This document shows, in pieces, positions 33,189 to 40,774 of a stretch of DNA of 64,000 nucleotides. The number at the start of each line of letters is the position of its first letter. Position 1 is the first letter of the stretch. The notes beneath the pieces are model-generated. The model did no database searches and was not told where the DNA came from. It saw nothing but the letters and a program-made list of their open reading frames with translations. Source of the DNA: Cystobacter fuscus DSM 2262 (GTDB lineage Bacteria; Myxococcota; Myxococcia; Myxococcales; Myxococcaceae). The DNA lies in contig NZ_ANAH02000004.1 in NCBI RefSeq assembly GCF_000335475.2, positions 124,001 through 188,000 of the forward strand. Direction: 5' to 3'. Position numbers and translations under genes: made by a program.

Positions 33189-33680
33189 ATGACCACGGTG
33201 ACTCGATTGATGCGCGGCCGCGAACCCACTGGGCCCATCTTGGCGGAGCGCAAGTTCAAGAGTTCTGCTGGCGCTCGTACCTCCATCCGTGTCCGTGCAC
33301 CGGCCAGGGATTCGCGGACAGGCAACTACAGGTGCAGCGTGGAGTGGGTGCACTCGGGGAAGAGGGAGCTGTTCGAACTCTGGGGAATCGACTCCATGCA
33401 GGCGCTGCAACTCGCTCTCCGCGCCGCCGGGGACCTGGTGAACGGGGACGAAGAGGACCTGCGGTGGGTGGGGAGCGATGACGGCCACCTGGGTTTTCCC
33501 AGGACGTACCCGGAGTTTCTTCCCAAGGCGCTCCTGCGTAAGCTGGAACGCATGATCGACCGGGAGATCGCCGCCCACGCGCGCAAGAGCGCAGCAGAGC
33601 GCAGCAGAGCGCAGCAGAGCGCAGCAGAGCGCAAGCAGTCGCGGGCTCGAGCGGGACGGAGCAAGCCCATCTCCGGCTGA
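33189..33680 (+). CDS. Hypothetical protein, copy 2 of a duplicated gene
   Basis: A 163-residue paralogue of the protein at 6342, identical over most of its length (changes such as GHKP to GREP and GDDGY to DDGH). It carries ten extra residues (SRAQQSAAER) produced by three extra copies of a 10-bp unit. Similarity covers about 33149-33709. Upstream it shares GATTTTGTTCCAACTACTTC, downstream it ends at TGCTGAGCTTCT, the base where copy 1 enters a tmRNA-like remnant. A lipoprotein toxin follows 206 bp downstream. Function unknown. Confidence 0.65.
   Translation: MTTVTRLMRGREPTGPILAERKFKSSAGARTSIRVRAPARDSRTGNYRCSVEWVHSGKRELFELWGIDSMQALQLALRAAGDLVNGDEEDLRWVGSDDGHLGFPRTYPEFLPKALLRKLERMIDREIAAHARKSAAERSRAQQSAAERKQSRARAGRSKPISG
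33591..33630. repeat. 10-bp tandem repeat, four units
   Basis: GCAGCAGAGC repeats four times inside the coding region of the duplicated gene. The copy at 6342 has one unit. The 30-bp expansion keeps the frame and lengthens the basic C-terminal tail by ten residues. Confidence 0.85.
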
Positions 33681-33886
33681 GGACATGGGTTTGAGACTGC
33701 TGAGCTTCTTATAGTGGTTGCTGCCAAAGGCGGCAGCCTCGCCTCTGCCGGCTCCGGCTCCGCCCCCGCTTGAGGGAGCCATCTACCCGGACGTCTACAC
33801 ACGGACCGTGTTGACATGAACGCACGGCCTAGCCGTAATCTCGAATCGAACTCTTTGTGGATGGAGTCAACGCCACGAGGCGCTGC

Positions 33887-34984
33887 ATGTCACGCGGGTG
33901 GGCTGTGCTGCTCTGCATGTTTCTCGTGGGGTGTAGCGGCGCTGCCCGAAGCGTCCGTCACGCCACGGGTCGGAAAGAGCGCTGCGTCTATGTCCCGCGC
34001 CATTACGTTGCGTCGGGGGCACTGGATGAAGCGTTTCATTCAGCTCGCGCTGGCGTGGAAGTAGTGCCTGTGGCGGCAATGCAGGGGGCAGCTTCGCCAG
34101 GGGCGCCGCTGAGCCCACCCGCGTCACCTCCGTTGGAGGGGCTTTCTGGCGAGGGTTTGGGTGATGGCATACCACGCGGCGTGCTCCGGCTCGTGCCAGA
34201 AGGCGGCACGGCCGCGGGAGAAGTAGGGGCTGGTGGTGCGGCGGGAGAGCTCATCGTCACTGGAGGCACGGTTGTTGCGGCAGCCGGTAGTGTGGTCTTG
34301 CTCTGCTTGACCGCCAAGGCGGCCGTGGATGGGACGGAGACCCCGATCGACATCGCGGACGAGTTTTACGGCACGCACTTCGGCGATGTGTATGGGTGGG
34401 TCCAAGGTCAATACCCATCCAATGCACCCAACGGTGCTGGAGCAGGGGCTTCCAAGACCCGAACGGGACCGACGTCCGCCCCGCTCGCTCCTCCTGGCGC
34501 ATCGCCAAAATCAGAACCCGGCAAGGACACCAGGAAAAAGCGGGGGCGCATATATGTAACATATAGGAAGCTCAACAAGAGCCCCCACCGATACTACTCG
34601 GGGCGAACCAGCATGGTCGTCGATCTCACCAAACCCCTCAACTTTCAGGCAGCGGTGGCCGTTGTTTCTCGAGATATGAACCGTCACATCGACGAGAACG
34701 ATGAACCCAATGTGGCTGCGTCCGATTTCGCGAGGGTCGATCGATTCGATATCGGGGCCGCCGTTGATTATGACCGAAGATATGACGACACCGCGTATTG
34801 GCGAATTCGCGGAAGAGAGCAGCAGTTGATTGATTCCCATGGGGGCGCCCAGTCTGACACTGGAAAGCCCCATCGGACCGAGAACGTCGTGCGCGGTGTG
34901 GCGAAGGACAATCCGTGGGGCAGGCGGTTTCACGACGCAGCCACGGAGCGCTGGGGTCAACTTCATCCTTACACGGGATATTAG
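33887..34984 (+). CDS. Lipoprotein polymorphic toxin (putative), Imm26-paired
   Basis: A 365-residue protein. The lipoprotein signal is MSRGWAVLLCMFLVGC (lipobox LVGC, C16). A proline/glycine-rich spacer follows, then one hydrophobic segment (TVVAAAGSVVLLCLTAKAAV, about residue 130), a linker rich in P/K (SEPGKDTRKKRG) and a C-terminal domain of about 140 residues. That domain has YRKLNKSPHRYYSGRTSM, RGREQQLIDSHGG and VVRGVAKDNPWGRRFH. The YY-x-GRT, E and N pattern recalls GIY-YIG-like nucleases, but the match is weak. Lipoprotein toxins with variable C-terminal domains (SitA type) are exchanged through outer-membrane contact in myxobacteria. The immunity gene starts 3 bp after its stop. Confidence 0.7.
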   Translation: MSRGWAVLLCMFLVGCSGAARSVRHATGRKERCVYVPRHYVASGALDEAFHSARAGVEVVPVAAMQGAASPGAPLSPPASPPLEGLSGEGLGDGIPRGVLRLVPEGGTAAGEVGAGGAAGELIVTGGTVVAAAGSVVLLCLTAKAAVDGTETPIDIADEFYGTHFGDVYGWVQGQYPSNAPNGAGAGASKTRTGPTSAPLAPPGASPKSEPGKDTRKKRGRIYVTYRKLNKSPHRYYSGRTSMVVDLTKPLNFQAAVAVVSRDMNRHIDENDEPNVAASDFARVDRFDIGAAVDYDRRYDDTAYWRIRGREQQLIDSHGGAQSDTGKPHRTENVVRGVAKDNPWGRRFHDAATERWGQLHPYTGY

Positions 34985-34987
34985 GAA

Positions 34988-35449
34988 ATGGTCAAAACAT
35001 ACATACATAGACCGGGGTCCTTTCTGAGAATTCCCCTTGCCGACGGTTCCTTCGGCTACGGGAGGGTCCTTGAGCCACCGCATGATGCATTCTACGATTA
35101 CAGAACCAAAAGTCCTGACTCAGATCTTGACCAGATTGCATCCAAGCCAATCATTTTCAAAATTGCCATCCGCCATTCGAGTCTGAGTCAGTGGGAGATC
35201 ATAGGATGGAGAGAGATTGAAGCGTCTCTGGCTCAACCGATTGTCCAATTCAGTCAGGACGTGGGGAACTTCCGTGACTGCACGATCTTCGACACCGTCG
35301 GTAATGTGAGAAATGCCGAGCCCCAGGAGTGTGTCGGGCTCGAGCAGTTGGCTGTTTGGGAACAGCCTGCTGTCGAGAAACGCCTGCTCGATACCTTCAT
35401 GGGGCGGCCCAATGATACAGCGGAGCTCCTGAAAGTACGCCTGCGATAG
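34988..35449 (+). CDS. Imm26-family immunity protein
   Basis: A 153-residue cytosolic protein matching immunity protein 26. The block GSFLRIPLADGSFGYGRVLE followed by FYDYRT is the family signature, and the later ECVGLEQLAVWEQPAVEKRL with DTFMGRPND is shared by myxobacterial members. Imm26 proteins neutralise toxins encoded just upstream. The gene is 3 bp downstream of the lipoprotein toxin and shares its low-GC composition, so the two moved together. A GGAA ribosome site overlaps the toxin stop. Confidence 0.8.
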   Translation: MVKTYIHRPGSFLRIPLADGSFGYGRVLEPPHDAFYDYRTKSPDSDLDQIASKPIIFKIAIRHSSLSQWEIIGWREIEASLAQPIVQFSQDVGNFRDCTIFDTVGNVRNAEPQECVGLEQLAVWEQPAVEKRLLDTFMGRPNDTAELLKVRLR

Positions 35450-35471
35450 GAAGTCTCCGAACCCTGGTGCC

Positions 35472-35495
35472 CGGCGTATAGGCGGGATAGAGGCC
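35472..35495 (+). repeat. Isolated dispersed-repeat terminus
   Basis: CGGCGTATAGGCGGGATAGA, the end shared by the dispersed family, sits 22 bp after the Imm26 stop and 25 bp before a decayed GH76 gene. The rest of the element is absent, so it is a solo end or a deletion scar. Confidence 0.5.
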
Positions 35496-35519
35496 GAATG
35501 GCTTCTGCGCCGGCCCGGA

Positions 35520-35968
35520 GTGCGGCTCATGGGCTACCCTTCAGCGTGGGACAGCCAGTTCGGCGGCGGCCTCTGGTGGCGCGCGGACAAGCAGACCAAG
35601 AACGCGTGCGTGAACGGCCCGGCCGCCATCGCCGTCTACCAAGCGACCGGCAATGCGAGCTATCGCACCGCGGGCGGGCTGGCGGTGAACTGGGGCCGCA
35701 ACAACCTGACGGGCCAGCACATCGCCGGCATCCTCAACGACGAGTACGATGCCAACGGCGGCAGCGGCGACACCGCCGGGTTCAAGAGCGTCTTCGTGCG
35801 CTGGGCGAGCAGGTACAAGAGCTGGCTGGTCACCAACGCCAACACCGCGTGGTCGTACCGCAACTCGTCCGGCGTGATGTGGGGCCAGTGGTGGCGGCGG
35901 ACCCGGACAGTCCCCTCACGTCCTGGGAGGCGAGCCCCGGCCTCGCGGTCTCCCAGCTCCCGTTCTGA
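35520..35968 (+). pseudogene. GH76 glycanase, truncated and frameshifted
   Basis: The frame MRLMGYPSAWDSQFGGGLWW with KNACVNGPAAIAVYQATGNA matches the middle of GH76 enzymes, then jumps over a deleted part to TAGFKSVFVRWASRYKSWLV and SSGVMWGQWW. A frameshift near 35890 moves the end to another frame (DSPLTSWEASPGLAVSQLPF, stop at 35966). The signal peptide and the catalytic acidic pair are gone. The intact paralogue is at 9118. Confidence 0.7.
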
Positions 35969-36198
35969 TCACGGCCGCAGCACCGTCAGCTTGAAGGGGC
36001 CACCGTGGGCGGCCGCGTGCGTGACGGCCTCGTTCGCGTCGTCCAGGGCGAAGGCCGTGACGTCGAACTCCTCCAGCCGGAGGAGCCCGGAGCGGATGAG
36101 GCTGGCCATGCGGAGGACGGCCTCGGGTGGGCACATCCACTGCCCGTGGAGGGTGATGCAGTTGCGCATGATCCACGGGTAGGGCAGGTCCAGGCCCG
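35969..36198 (-). pseudogene. Zinc-type alcohol dehydrogenase/oxidoreductase, 3' fragment
   Basis: The last 70 codons of a medium-chain dehydrogenase remain (CITLHGQWMCPPEAVLRMAS and LLRLEEFDVTAFALDDANEA, ending PFKLTVLRP). Sequence homologous to a gene stops at GTCCAG near 36197, where the dispersed repeat begins. Both zinc sites and the NAD domain are missing. Confidence 0.72.
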
Positions 36199-36386
36199 CC
36201 CCTCCCCAGCATCCCCACACCCCCTGTCGCCCCCTCCAAGGAGGGCGGACCAGGCAGGCGTGTACCCCAAGGGGGCTCCACCCAGAGTGCACCGGCATGG
36301 CTCACACCTCGTGGGCTCCCCTCCGAGGCCTTCCTCTGCCCCTCTGCTCCCCCCGCTGCCCTCGACATTGCCCCCATTCCTCTTAT
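36198..36386 (-). repeat. Dispersed GC-rich repeat, copy 5
   Basis: Contains CCCCTGTCGCCCCCTCCAAG, GAGTGCACCGGCATGGCTCA, CGTGGGCTCCCCTCC and ends CCATTCCTCTTATGCGC, all shared with the copy at 39836. Its left end touches the broken dehydrogenase and its right end touches the broken LysR gene. Confidence 0.7.
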
Positions 36387-36609
36387 GCGCGGCGGACAGC
36401 TCGCCCTCGTCCTGGAGGAGGAGCGCCGCTACGGCAATGAAGTCTACGCCGTCTGGCCGCAGAACAAACACCTGCCCTCGAAGGTGCGCGCCGCCATCGA
36501 CGTGCTCGTCGCGCGCATCCCGGAGCGGCTGTCGAGTGCCACCCGTCCGCGCGAGGTGCCCGCCAGACTTTCTCAGGGCACGGAGATCGTCAGATCGACG
36601 CCCGTGTAG
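36387..36609 (+). pseudogene. LysR-family regulator, 3' fragment
   Basis: GGQLALVLEEERRYGNEVYA followed by VWPQNKHLPSKVRAAIDVLV is the standard end of a LysR effector domain. Only about 50 codons of the family remain, then the frame runs to 36609, overlapping the metalloprotease 3' end on the other strand by 37 bp. The DNA-binding domain is missing. Confidence 0.65.
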
Positions 36610-38741
36610 GCCGAGTACCCCTTGAGCATGACGTAGTACGTGCCCGCCTGGCTCTGGGTGAGAGTACACCGCTCGCTGTTGCCCGAGAGATAGGGGCGGC
36701 AGTCGTACGCGGTGGAGGTGGGGGCCGAGCCGAACTTCACGTAGAGGTCGACGTTACCCGTACTCCCTCCCTCGCCCGGTGACACGGTGACGGTCACCGC
36801 CTGCCCGGCCGCCGCGTTGTACGAGAAGAACTGCTCGGAGATTGAGGCACCCGAGAGGTTCGGGAAGACATACGCGCCCACGGGCGGTGTGAACGATGCC
36901 TTGAGGGAGACTCCCGAGTAGGCGGAGAAGCTCCGCAGGATGATGTAGTAGACGCCGGCACTCGGCGTGGGGAAGGTGCAGGACTCGGTGTTGCCGCCCA
37001 GATAGGGCCGGCAGTCGAACGACGACGTGGTCGGCGCCGAGCCGAACTTGACGTACAGGTCCACGTCACCCGTGCCTCCGGAGGTCTCCACCTTCAGGTG
37101 GGTGGCGCCAACTGGCACGGAGATCGAATAGGTGCAGCTCACGCTGCCCGAGGCGCCTGAGAGGCCGGTGAGCGCGGTGCCGTTGGCCAGCGGAGGGCAC
37201 GGCGCGGGGACCACCCCGACGCCCACCGCCTGCCATGCCTGGGTGACGGAGGTCCTCATCCCCGAGCCCGTACCGTAGAGGGCGTCCGCGGCCAGCTCGG
37301 TGTAGGTCTTCGCCTGGGCGAGCGTGGTGCTGGCGGTGAAGTAGTCCGTATTGGCCTTGTAGAAGAGGCGCCCGGCCTTCTCGACGCCAATGCCCGTGAC
37401 GGTGAGGGTGCTCCTGCCGCGCGGGTGTTTGCCGCCCTTGGACAGCAGCGTGAAGGCCAGATCGCTGATGCCCGCGAGGTCGTGAACGTCGGAAGGCAGG
37501 GGCGTGTAGTAGTCGAGCGCTCCATGCGCGGCCGGGTCGGCCATGCTGTAGACCGTGCCGCCGAGGGACGTGTCCTCGCCGATCTTCCAGATGTCCGCGC
37601 CCGTGGACCAGGTACCCGTCGTCCAGCTCTCGCAGACGGCGGCGAGGATGTTGGACAGGCTCTCGTTGAGGCCGCCGGGCTCGCCCGAGGAGGTGAGGTT
37701 GGACGTGGTGCTGATCAGCCCGTGGGTGAACTCGTGCGTGATGATGTCCATGTCCATGCAGAGCGAGCCGGTCGTGACGCCATCGCCGTCGCCGCACACC
37801 AGCTGGCTCCCATCCCAGAAGGCGTTGGTGTAGTTCGTGCTGTAGTGGACGATGGCTCGAAGCTGCCCGTCCGCGCCGTCGTAGGACTGCCGGTTGAAGA
37901 GGATGTTGTAGCAGTCGTAGGTGATGCCGAGGTTGTCGTAGGTCTTGTCCACGACGACGTCACTCGTGGGCGGGGCGCCCTCGGCCCGCTTCAAGGTGCC
38001 GGGAAGCGAGGTGCCGTTGTTCGCCGAGTAGACGCGGCGGCTGCGCGCGTTCTGGATGTCCGAGTCACGCAGGACGGGAGTGCCATCGAGTGCGTCCAGG
38101 AAGACGTGCTCCTGGACGGGCGTGCCGAGGTGCTCACCCGTGACCAGCACCTCGTAGGCCAGCTTCAGCCGCTGGTCCCGGGTGGAGCGGGCGTAGAGGA
38201 GCCGGGGCTCGCCCTCCACACGTACGCCGCCCGGGGTCGAGTCGAGCGCGGCGCGTTGGATGGCCTCGGGTGAGACCCTTGCCTCCTCGGGGTTGGGGAC
38301 GGACTCGCCGTCGCGCGCCGAGCCGTTGGCGGCATAGACGCGGCCGGACGTATCCACGTGGAGGATGAGCTCGTGGCCGAATACGGGCAGGCCGTTGCGC
38401 ACCTGTGCATAGCGGATGTGCGTGTGGCCCTGCTCGTCGCGCGAGGCGCGCTGCACGACGAGATCCTCGGCGCGCAGGTGGAACACGGGGGCGACGGCGG
38501 CCAGCGTGCTGCTGACGCGCTCATGGACTTCGCGCGCGGCGAGCCCCCGCACGGAGCCGCCCACCGAGCCGAGTTCGCCGCGAATCATGAAGGGGACACC
38601 ATCCTCGTGCGTGCCGATGATCTCCGCTGAGGGCAGCGCGGCGAGGGCGGAGTGGGCGTCTTTGGTGGTGGTGGGTGCTTCCGTTCCTCCACAAGCCGCG
38701 AGCGAGAGCGACAAACAGGTTGCGAGCAGGCGATTGCGCAT
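36573..38741 (-). CDS. Secreted M4-family metalloprotease with two PPC domains
   Basis: A 722-residue thermolysin-type enzyme. Signal peptide with lipobox-like LSLAAC (MRNRLLATCLSLSLAACGG), then a FTP/PepSY-like propeptide (residues about 50-230). The catalytic domain has the zinc motif ITHEFTHGLISTTSNL near residue 336, the third zinc ligand in GGLNESLSNILAAV, and the active-site histidine region VHDLAGISDLAF. Two C-terminal pre-peptidase (PPC) domains share GDVDLYVKFGSAPT and related text. The GxxHxN part is diverged but the key His is present. It probably feeds on prey protein. A few glycine substitutions aside, it looks intact. Confidence 0.86.
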   Translation of the reverse strand: MRNRLLATCLSLSLAACGGTEAPTTTKDAHSALAALPSAEIIGTHEDGVPFMIRGELGSVGGSVRGLAAREVHERVSSTLAAVAPVFHLRAEDLVVQRASRDEQGHTHIRYAQVRNGLPVFGHELILHVDTSGRVYAANGSARDGESVPNPEEARVSPEAIQRAALDSTPGGVRVEGEPRLLYARSTRDQRLKLAYEVLVTGEHLGTPVQEHVFLDALDGTPVLRDSDIQNARSRRVYSANNGTSLPGTLKRAEGAPPTSDVVVDKTYDNLGITYDCYNILFNRQSYDGADGQLRAIVHYSTNYTNAFWDGSQLVCGDGDGVTTGSLCMDMDIITHEFTHGLISTTSNLTSSGEPGGLNESLSNILAAVCESWTTGTWSTGADIWKIGEDTSLGGTVYSMADPAAHGALDYYTPLPSDVHDLAGISDLAFTLLSKGGKHPRGRSTLTVTGIGVEKAGRLFYKANTDYFTASTTLAQAKTYTELAADALYGTGSGMRTSVTQAWQAVGVGVVPAPCPPLANGTALTGLSGASGSVSCTYSISVPVGATHLKVETSGGTGDVDLYVKFGSAPTTSSFDCRPYLGGNTESCTFPTPSAGVYYIILRSFSAYSGVSLKASFTPPVGAYVFPNLSGASISEQFFSYNAAAGQAVTVTVSPGEGGSTGNVDLYVKFGSAPTSTAYDCRPYLSGNSERCTLTQSQAGTYYVMLKGYSAYTGVDLTISVP

Positions 38742-38885
38742 CGAGGGGTTCCTCCACTCGCGGCGGAATGCCGCGAAGGGAATCCATCATGCATTTCCAT
38801 GCAGTGCAACCAGGACACTGGAATGGGTCGGCTGTCTGGTGTTGCATCCGCCAATGACTTCCAACTCCACGCGCGATGAGTGGAC

Positions 38886-38955
38886 CAGGCGCAACTGTTG
38901 AGGAAGACGTTCGACTTCGACGTGTTCGCCTGCGTGAGCTGTGGAGACAGGCGGC
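38886..38955 (+). pseudogene. IS91-type transposase, short C-terminal fragment
   Basis: The frame reads AQLLRKTFDFDVFACVSCGD followed by RRRG. This is the zinc-binding block near the C-terminus of IS91/ISCR-like transposases (usually LL-RTF-DVFACP-CGGR). The dispersed repeat begins immediately after it. Confidence 0.6.
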
Positions 38956-39135
38956 GAGGATTGCCCATGGCAGGTGCGCGCCTGGCCTCAGCGCGAGGGC
39001 CACCCCAGGCCGCGTGGTGTTGAGGCTCGAGCAGCCACTGCCCTCAGGCCCACTCGTGGGCTCCCCTCCGCGGCCTTCCTCTGCCCCTCTGCTCCCCTCT
39101 CTGCCCTCCACATTTCCCCCATTCCTCTTATGCGC
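38955..39135 (-). repeat. Dispersed GC-rich repeat, copy 6
   Basis: Runs from TTGCCCATGGCAGGTGCGCG through CCACCCCAGGCCGCGTGGTG and CTCGTGGGCTCCCCTCCGCG to CCCATTCCTCTTATGCGC. It lacks the central CACCCCCTGTCG block found in copies 5 and 7. It separates a transposase fragment from an EamA fragment. Confidence 0.7.
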
Positions 39136-39240
39136 GCCTGTGGTGGCGGCGCTCACCGCGTGGCTGGTGCGAGGCGAGCGGCCCACGTGGATGCAGGCAT
39201 TGGGCGCGCTGCTCGTCATTTCCGGCGCTGAACCCGCCTG
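39136..39240 (+). pseudogene. EamA/DMT transporter, 3' fragment
   Basis: PVVAALTAWLVRGERPTWMQ followed by ALGALLVISGAEPA is the last two helices of a drug/metabolite transporter (GE-PTW-Q-LGALLVI-G). It starts directly at the repeat end (CTTATGCGC|GCCTGTGG). No stop is reached before the opposite-strand gene. Confidence 0.65.
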
Positions 39241-39241
39241 T

Positions 39242-39628
39242 TCATTCCAACTTCGACGTGTGGTGCAGGAGCGCCTTCCACACGCCGCCGCGCTGCTCCC
39301 AGACGGCGCTGAAGGCGAGGGTTATCTCGAGCAGGCCCGAGCCCTGGAAGTCCACGCGCGCGAAGTAGACGCCGTTGATGAGCGCGACGGAGCCGGAGAC
39401 GATGCGGACATCGAACCGCTGGAAGTCCTCGGTGTACCAGTTCACGTTCTGGATGAGCTGCAGGTAGTCCGCGATCCCCCGCTGCGCGCCCGTGTAATCG
39501 GTGTAGCTCCAGCTCGGATCGACATGGTGATCGAACCAGGCATGATCCTTGGCGCCGACGGCCCGGGTCCACGCGTGTAAGAGGGGGATGAGCTCCTGCT
39601 TCGCCTGCTCGGCGGAGATCTGCGGCAT
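39242..39628 (-). CDS. SnoaL/NTF2-like protein
   Basis: A 128-residue cone-shaped alpha+beta protein of the NTF2-like superfamily (DUF4440/SnoaL). Features are the N-terminal helix pair ELIPLLHAWTRAVGAKDHAW, DPSWSYTDYTG with RGIADYLQLI, and the long strands GVYFARVDFQ and AVWEQRGGVWKALLHHTS. Such proteins are isomerases, dehydratases or binding proteins; the function cannot be assigned. The ribosome site AAGGAGGT precedes ATG 39628. It is intact but surrounded by fragments. Confidence 0.72.
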   Translation of the reverse strand: MPQISAEQAKQELIPLLHAWTRAVGAKDHAWFDHHVDPSWSYTDYTGAQRGIADYLQLIQNVNWYTEDFQRFDVRIVSGSVALINGVYFARVDFQGSGLLEITLAFSAVWEQRGGVWKALLHHTSKLE

Positions 39629-39672
39629 GGTCTGTACCTCCTTGCGGCTCGGGAATGGAAAGGCCGAAGCCC

Positions 39673-39836
39673 TTATACGCGCCGTCGCGACACGGTGAGG
39701 CCGTAGTCCTCGATCTTCTTGTCCAGCGTGGGGCGGCTGATGCCGAGCAGCTTCGCGGTGACGATCTTCTTTCCCCCGGAGGTGCGCAGGGCCTCGGCGA
39801 TGGCATCGCGCTCCAGGCGGGAGACGCGCTCCTGCA
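39673..39836 (-). pseudogene. Sigma-54 regulator, Fis-type HTH fragment
   Basis: The C-terminal DNA-binding part of an NtrC-like activator: SRLERDAIAEALRTSGGKKI and TAKLLGISRPTLDKKIEDYG, then LTVSRRRV and stop. The gene's upstream part (receiver and AAA+ domains) is missing; homology ends where the dispersed repeat begins (CTCCTG|CAGGTGCGC). Confidence 0.72.
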
Positions 39837-40087
39837 GGTGCGCGCCTGGCCCCAGCGCGAGGGCCACCCCAGGCCGCGGGGTGTTGAGGCTCGAGCAGCC
39901 ACTGCCCTCAGGCCCACACCCCCTGTCGCCCCCTCCAAGGAGGGCGGACCTGGCAGGCCTGTTCCCATGGGGTCTCCACCCACAGTGCACCGGCATGGCT
40001 CACAGCTCGTGGGCTCCCCTCCGCGCCCTTCCTCTGCCCCTCTGCTCCCCCCTCTGCCCTCCACATTTCCCCCATTCCTCTTATGCG
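39836..40087 (-). repeat. Dispersed GC-rich repeat, copy 7 (fullest)
   Basis: The most complete member: CAGGTGCGCGCCTGGCCCCA, GCCACCCCAGGCCGCGGGGT, CCACTGCCCTCAGGCCCA, CCCCTGTCGCCCCCTCCAAG, CCCACAGTGCACCGGCATGG, CGTGGGCTCCCCTCCGCGCC and the terminus CCCATTCCTCTTATGCGC. Its right end lies 3 bp before a transcription terminator. Confidence 0.72.
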
Positions 40088-40089
40088 CG

Positions 40090-40125
40090 CCCCGGCTCCG
40101 AGGTCTCCTCGGGCCGGGGTTTTTC
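40090..40125 (+). terminator. Rho-independent terminator, orphan
   Basis: CCCCGGCTCCGAG-GTCT-CCTCGGGCCGGGG followed by TTTTTCTTT. The stem is about 13 bp with one bulge and the T run follows on the + strand. No gene on the + strand precedes it, because the repeat ends 2 bp before. It is therefore probably the tail of a gene deleted by the repeat-associated event. Confidence 0.75.
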
Positions 40126-40155
40126 TTTCGTACCTGCGCCGGCGAGACCCGGGCC

Positions 40156-40767
40156 CTACATGAAGATCCCAGGCGCCCCCTCGAGGGCCGCGCGCAGTTC
40201 CTCGACAGTTGTGTCGCTCTTCTTCGCAATGGTGGGCGCGTGCCACGCCGACGCGACCGTGCCCTTTGGCGGATCGCATACCGTCCTGATGACGGAGTCA
40301 AAGGACCCAGGCCACGCGCGCCGCGCCAGCTCCGCCGCATGCCGGCGTGCGTCCAGGAAGGTGAAGCACGGCCAGCGCGGCAGCCGAATCGAAGCCATGT
40401 CGCAATTGAAGAAGCGGCACCCCTCCAGCTGCGCCTCGGAGAAGTCGCAGTCGTCGATCCCACCCGCCCTCCACCTCTCGTCCACGTCCTCGCGGAAGCC
40501 GAAGTCATTGCCGGTGTAGCTACCCTTGAACCGGCACCCCTTCAGCTTCATCGTGGCCCACGGCAGGCCCTTCAGCTGGCCCTTCGCCTGAATGGTGCAG
40601 TTGACGAGCTGCCCTGATACCAAGCTCAGTGCGCGCCGCGCGGCACTGATGATGACCGTGCAGTCGCGCAGCGTCAGATCGGGGCCGAGCCAGTAGAACG
40701 GGCCCTTGCGCAGCTCCAGCCGCTCACCAACGATCTCTCGCTTCTCGTAGTGGATGTTCGGAGTCAC
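40156..40767 (-). CDS. Pentapeptide-repeat-like protein, putative immunity to the adjacent toxin
   Basis: A 203-residue soluble protein. The first 130 residues show loose beta-helical repeats with recurring C-x-F/V units (LTLRDCTVII, QLVNCTI, KLKGCRFKGSY, IDDCDFSEAQLEGCRFFNCD), like degenerate pentapeptide proteins. The last 70 residues are helical (DARRHAAELARRAWPGSFDS). It begins 7 bp after the stop of the large toxin gene, so it sits in the immunity position and the two form an operon. The function is inferred from location. Confidence 0.6.
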   Translation of the reverse strand: MTPNIHYEKREIVGERLELRKGPFYWLGPDLTLRDCTVIISAARRALSLVSGQLVNCTIQAKGQLKGLPWATMKLKGCRFKGSYTGNDFGFREDVDERWRAGGIDDCDFSEAQLEGCRFFNCDMASIRLPRWPCFTFLDARRHAAELARRAWPGSFDSVIRTVCDPPKGTVASAWHAPTIAKKSDTTVEELRAALEGAPGIFM

Positions 40768-40774
40768 ACGGACC

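Noticed and set aside
33591-33630. Tandem 10-bp units considered as a CRISPR-like array
   Set aside because: There are no spacers, the units are contiguous and in frame within a gene; no cas genes occur in the window.
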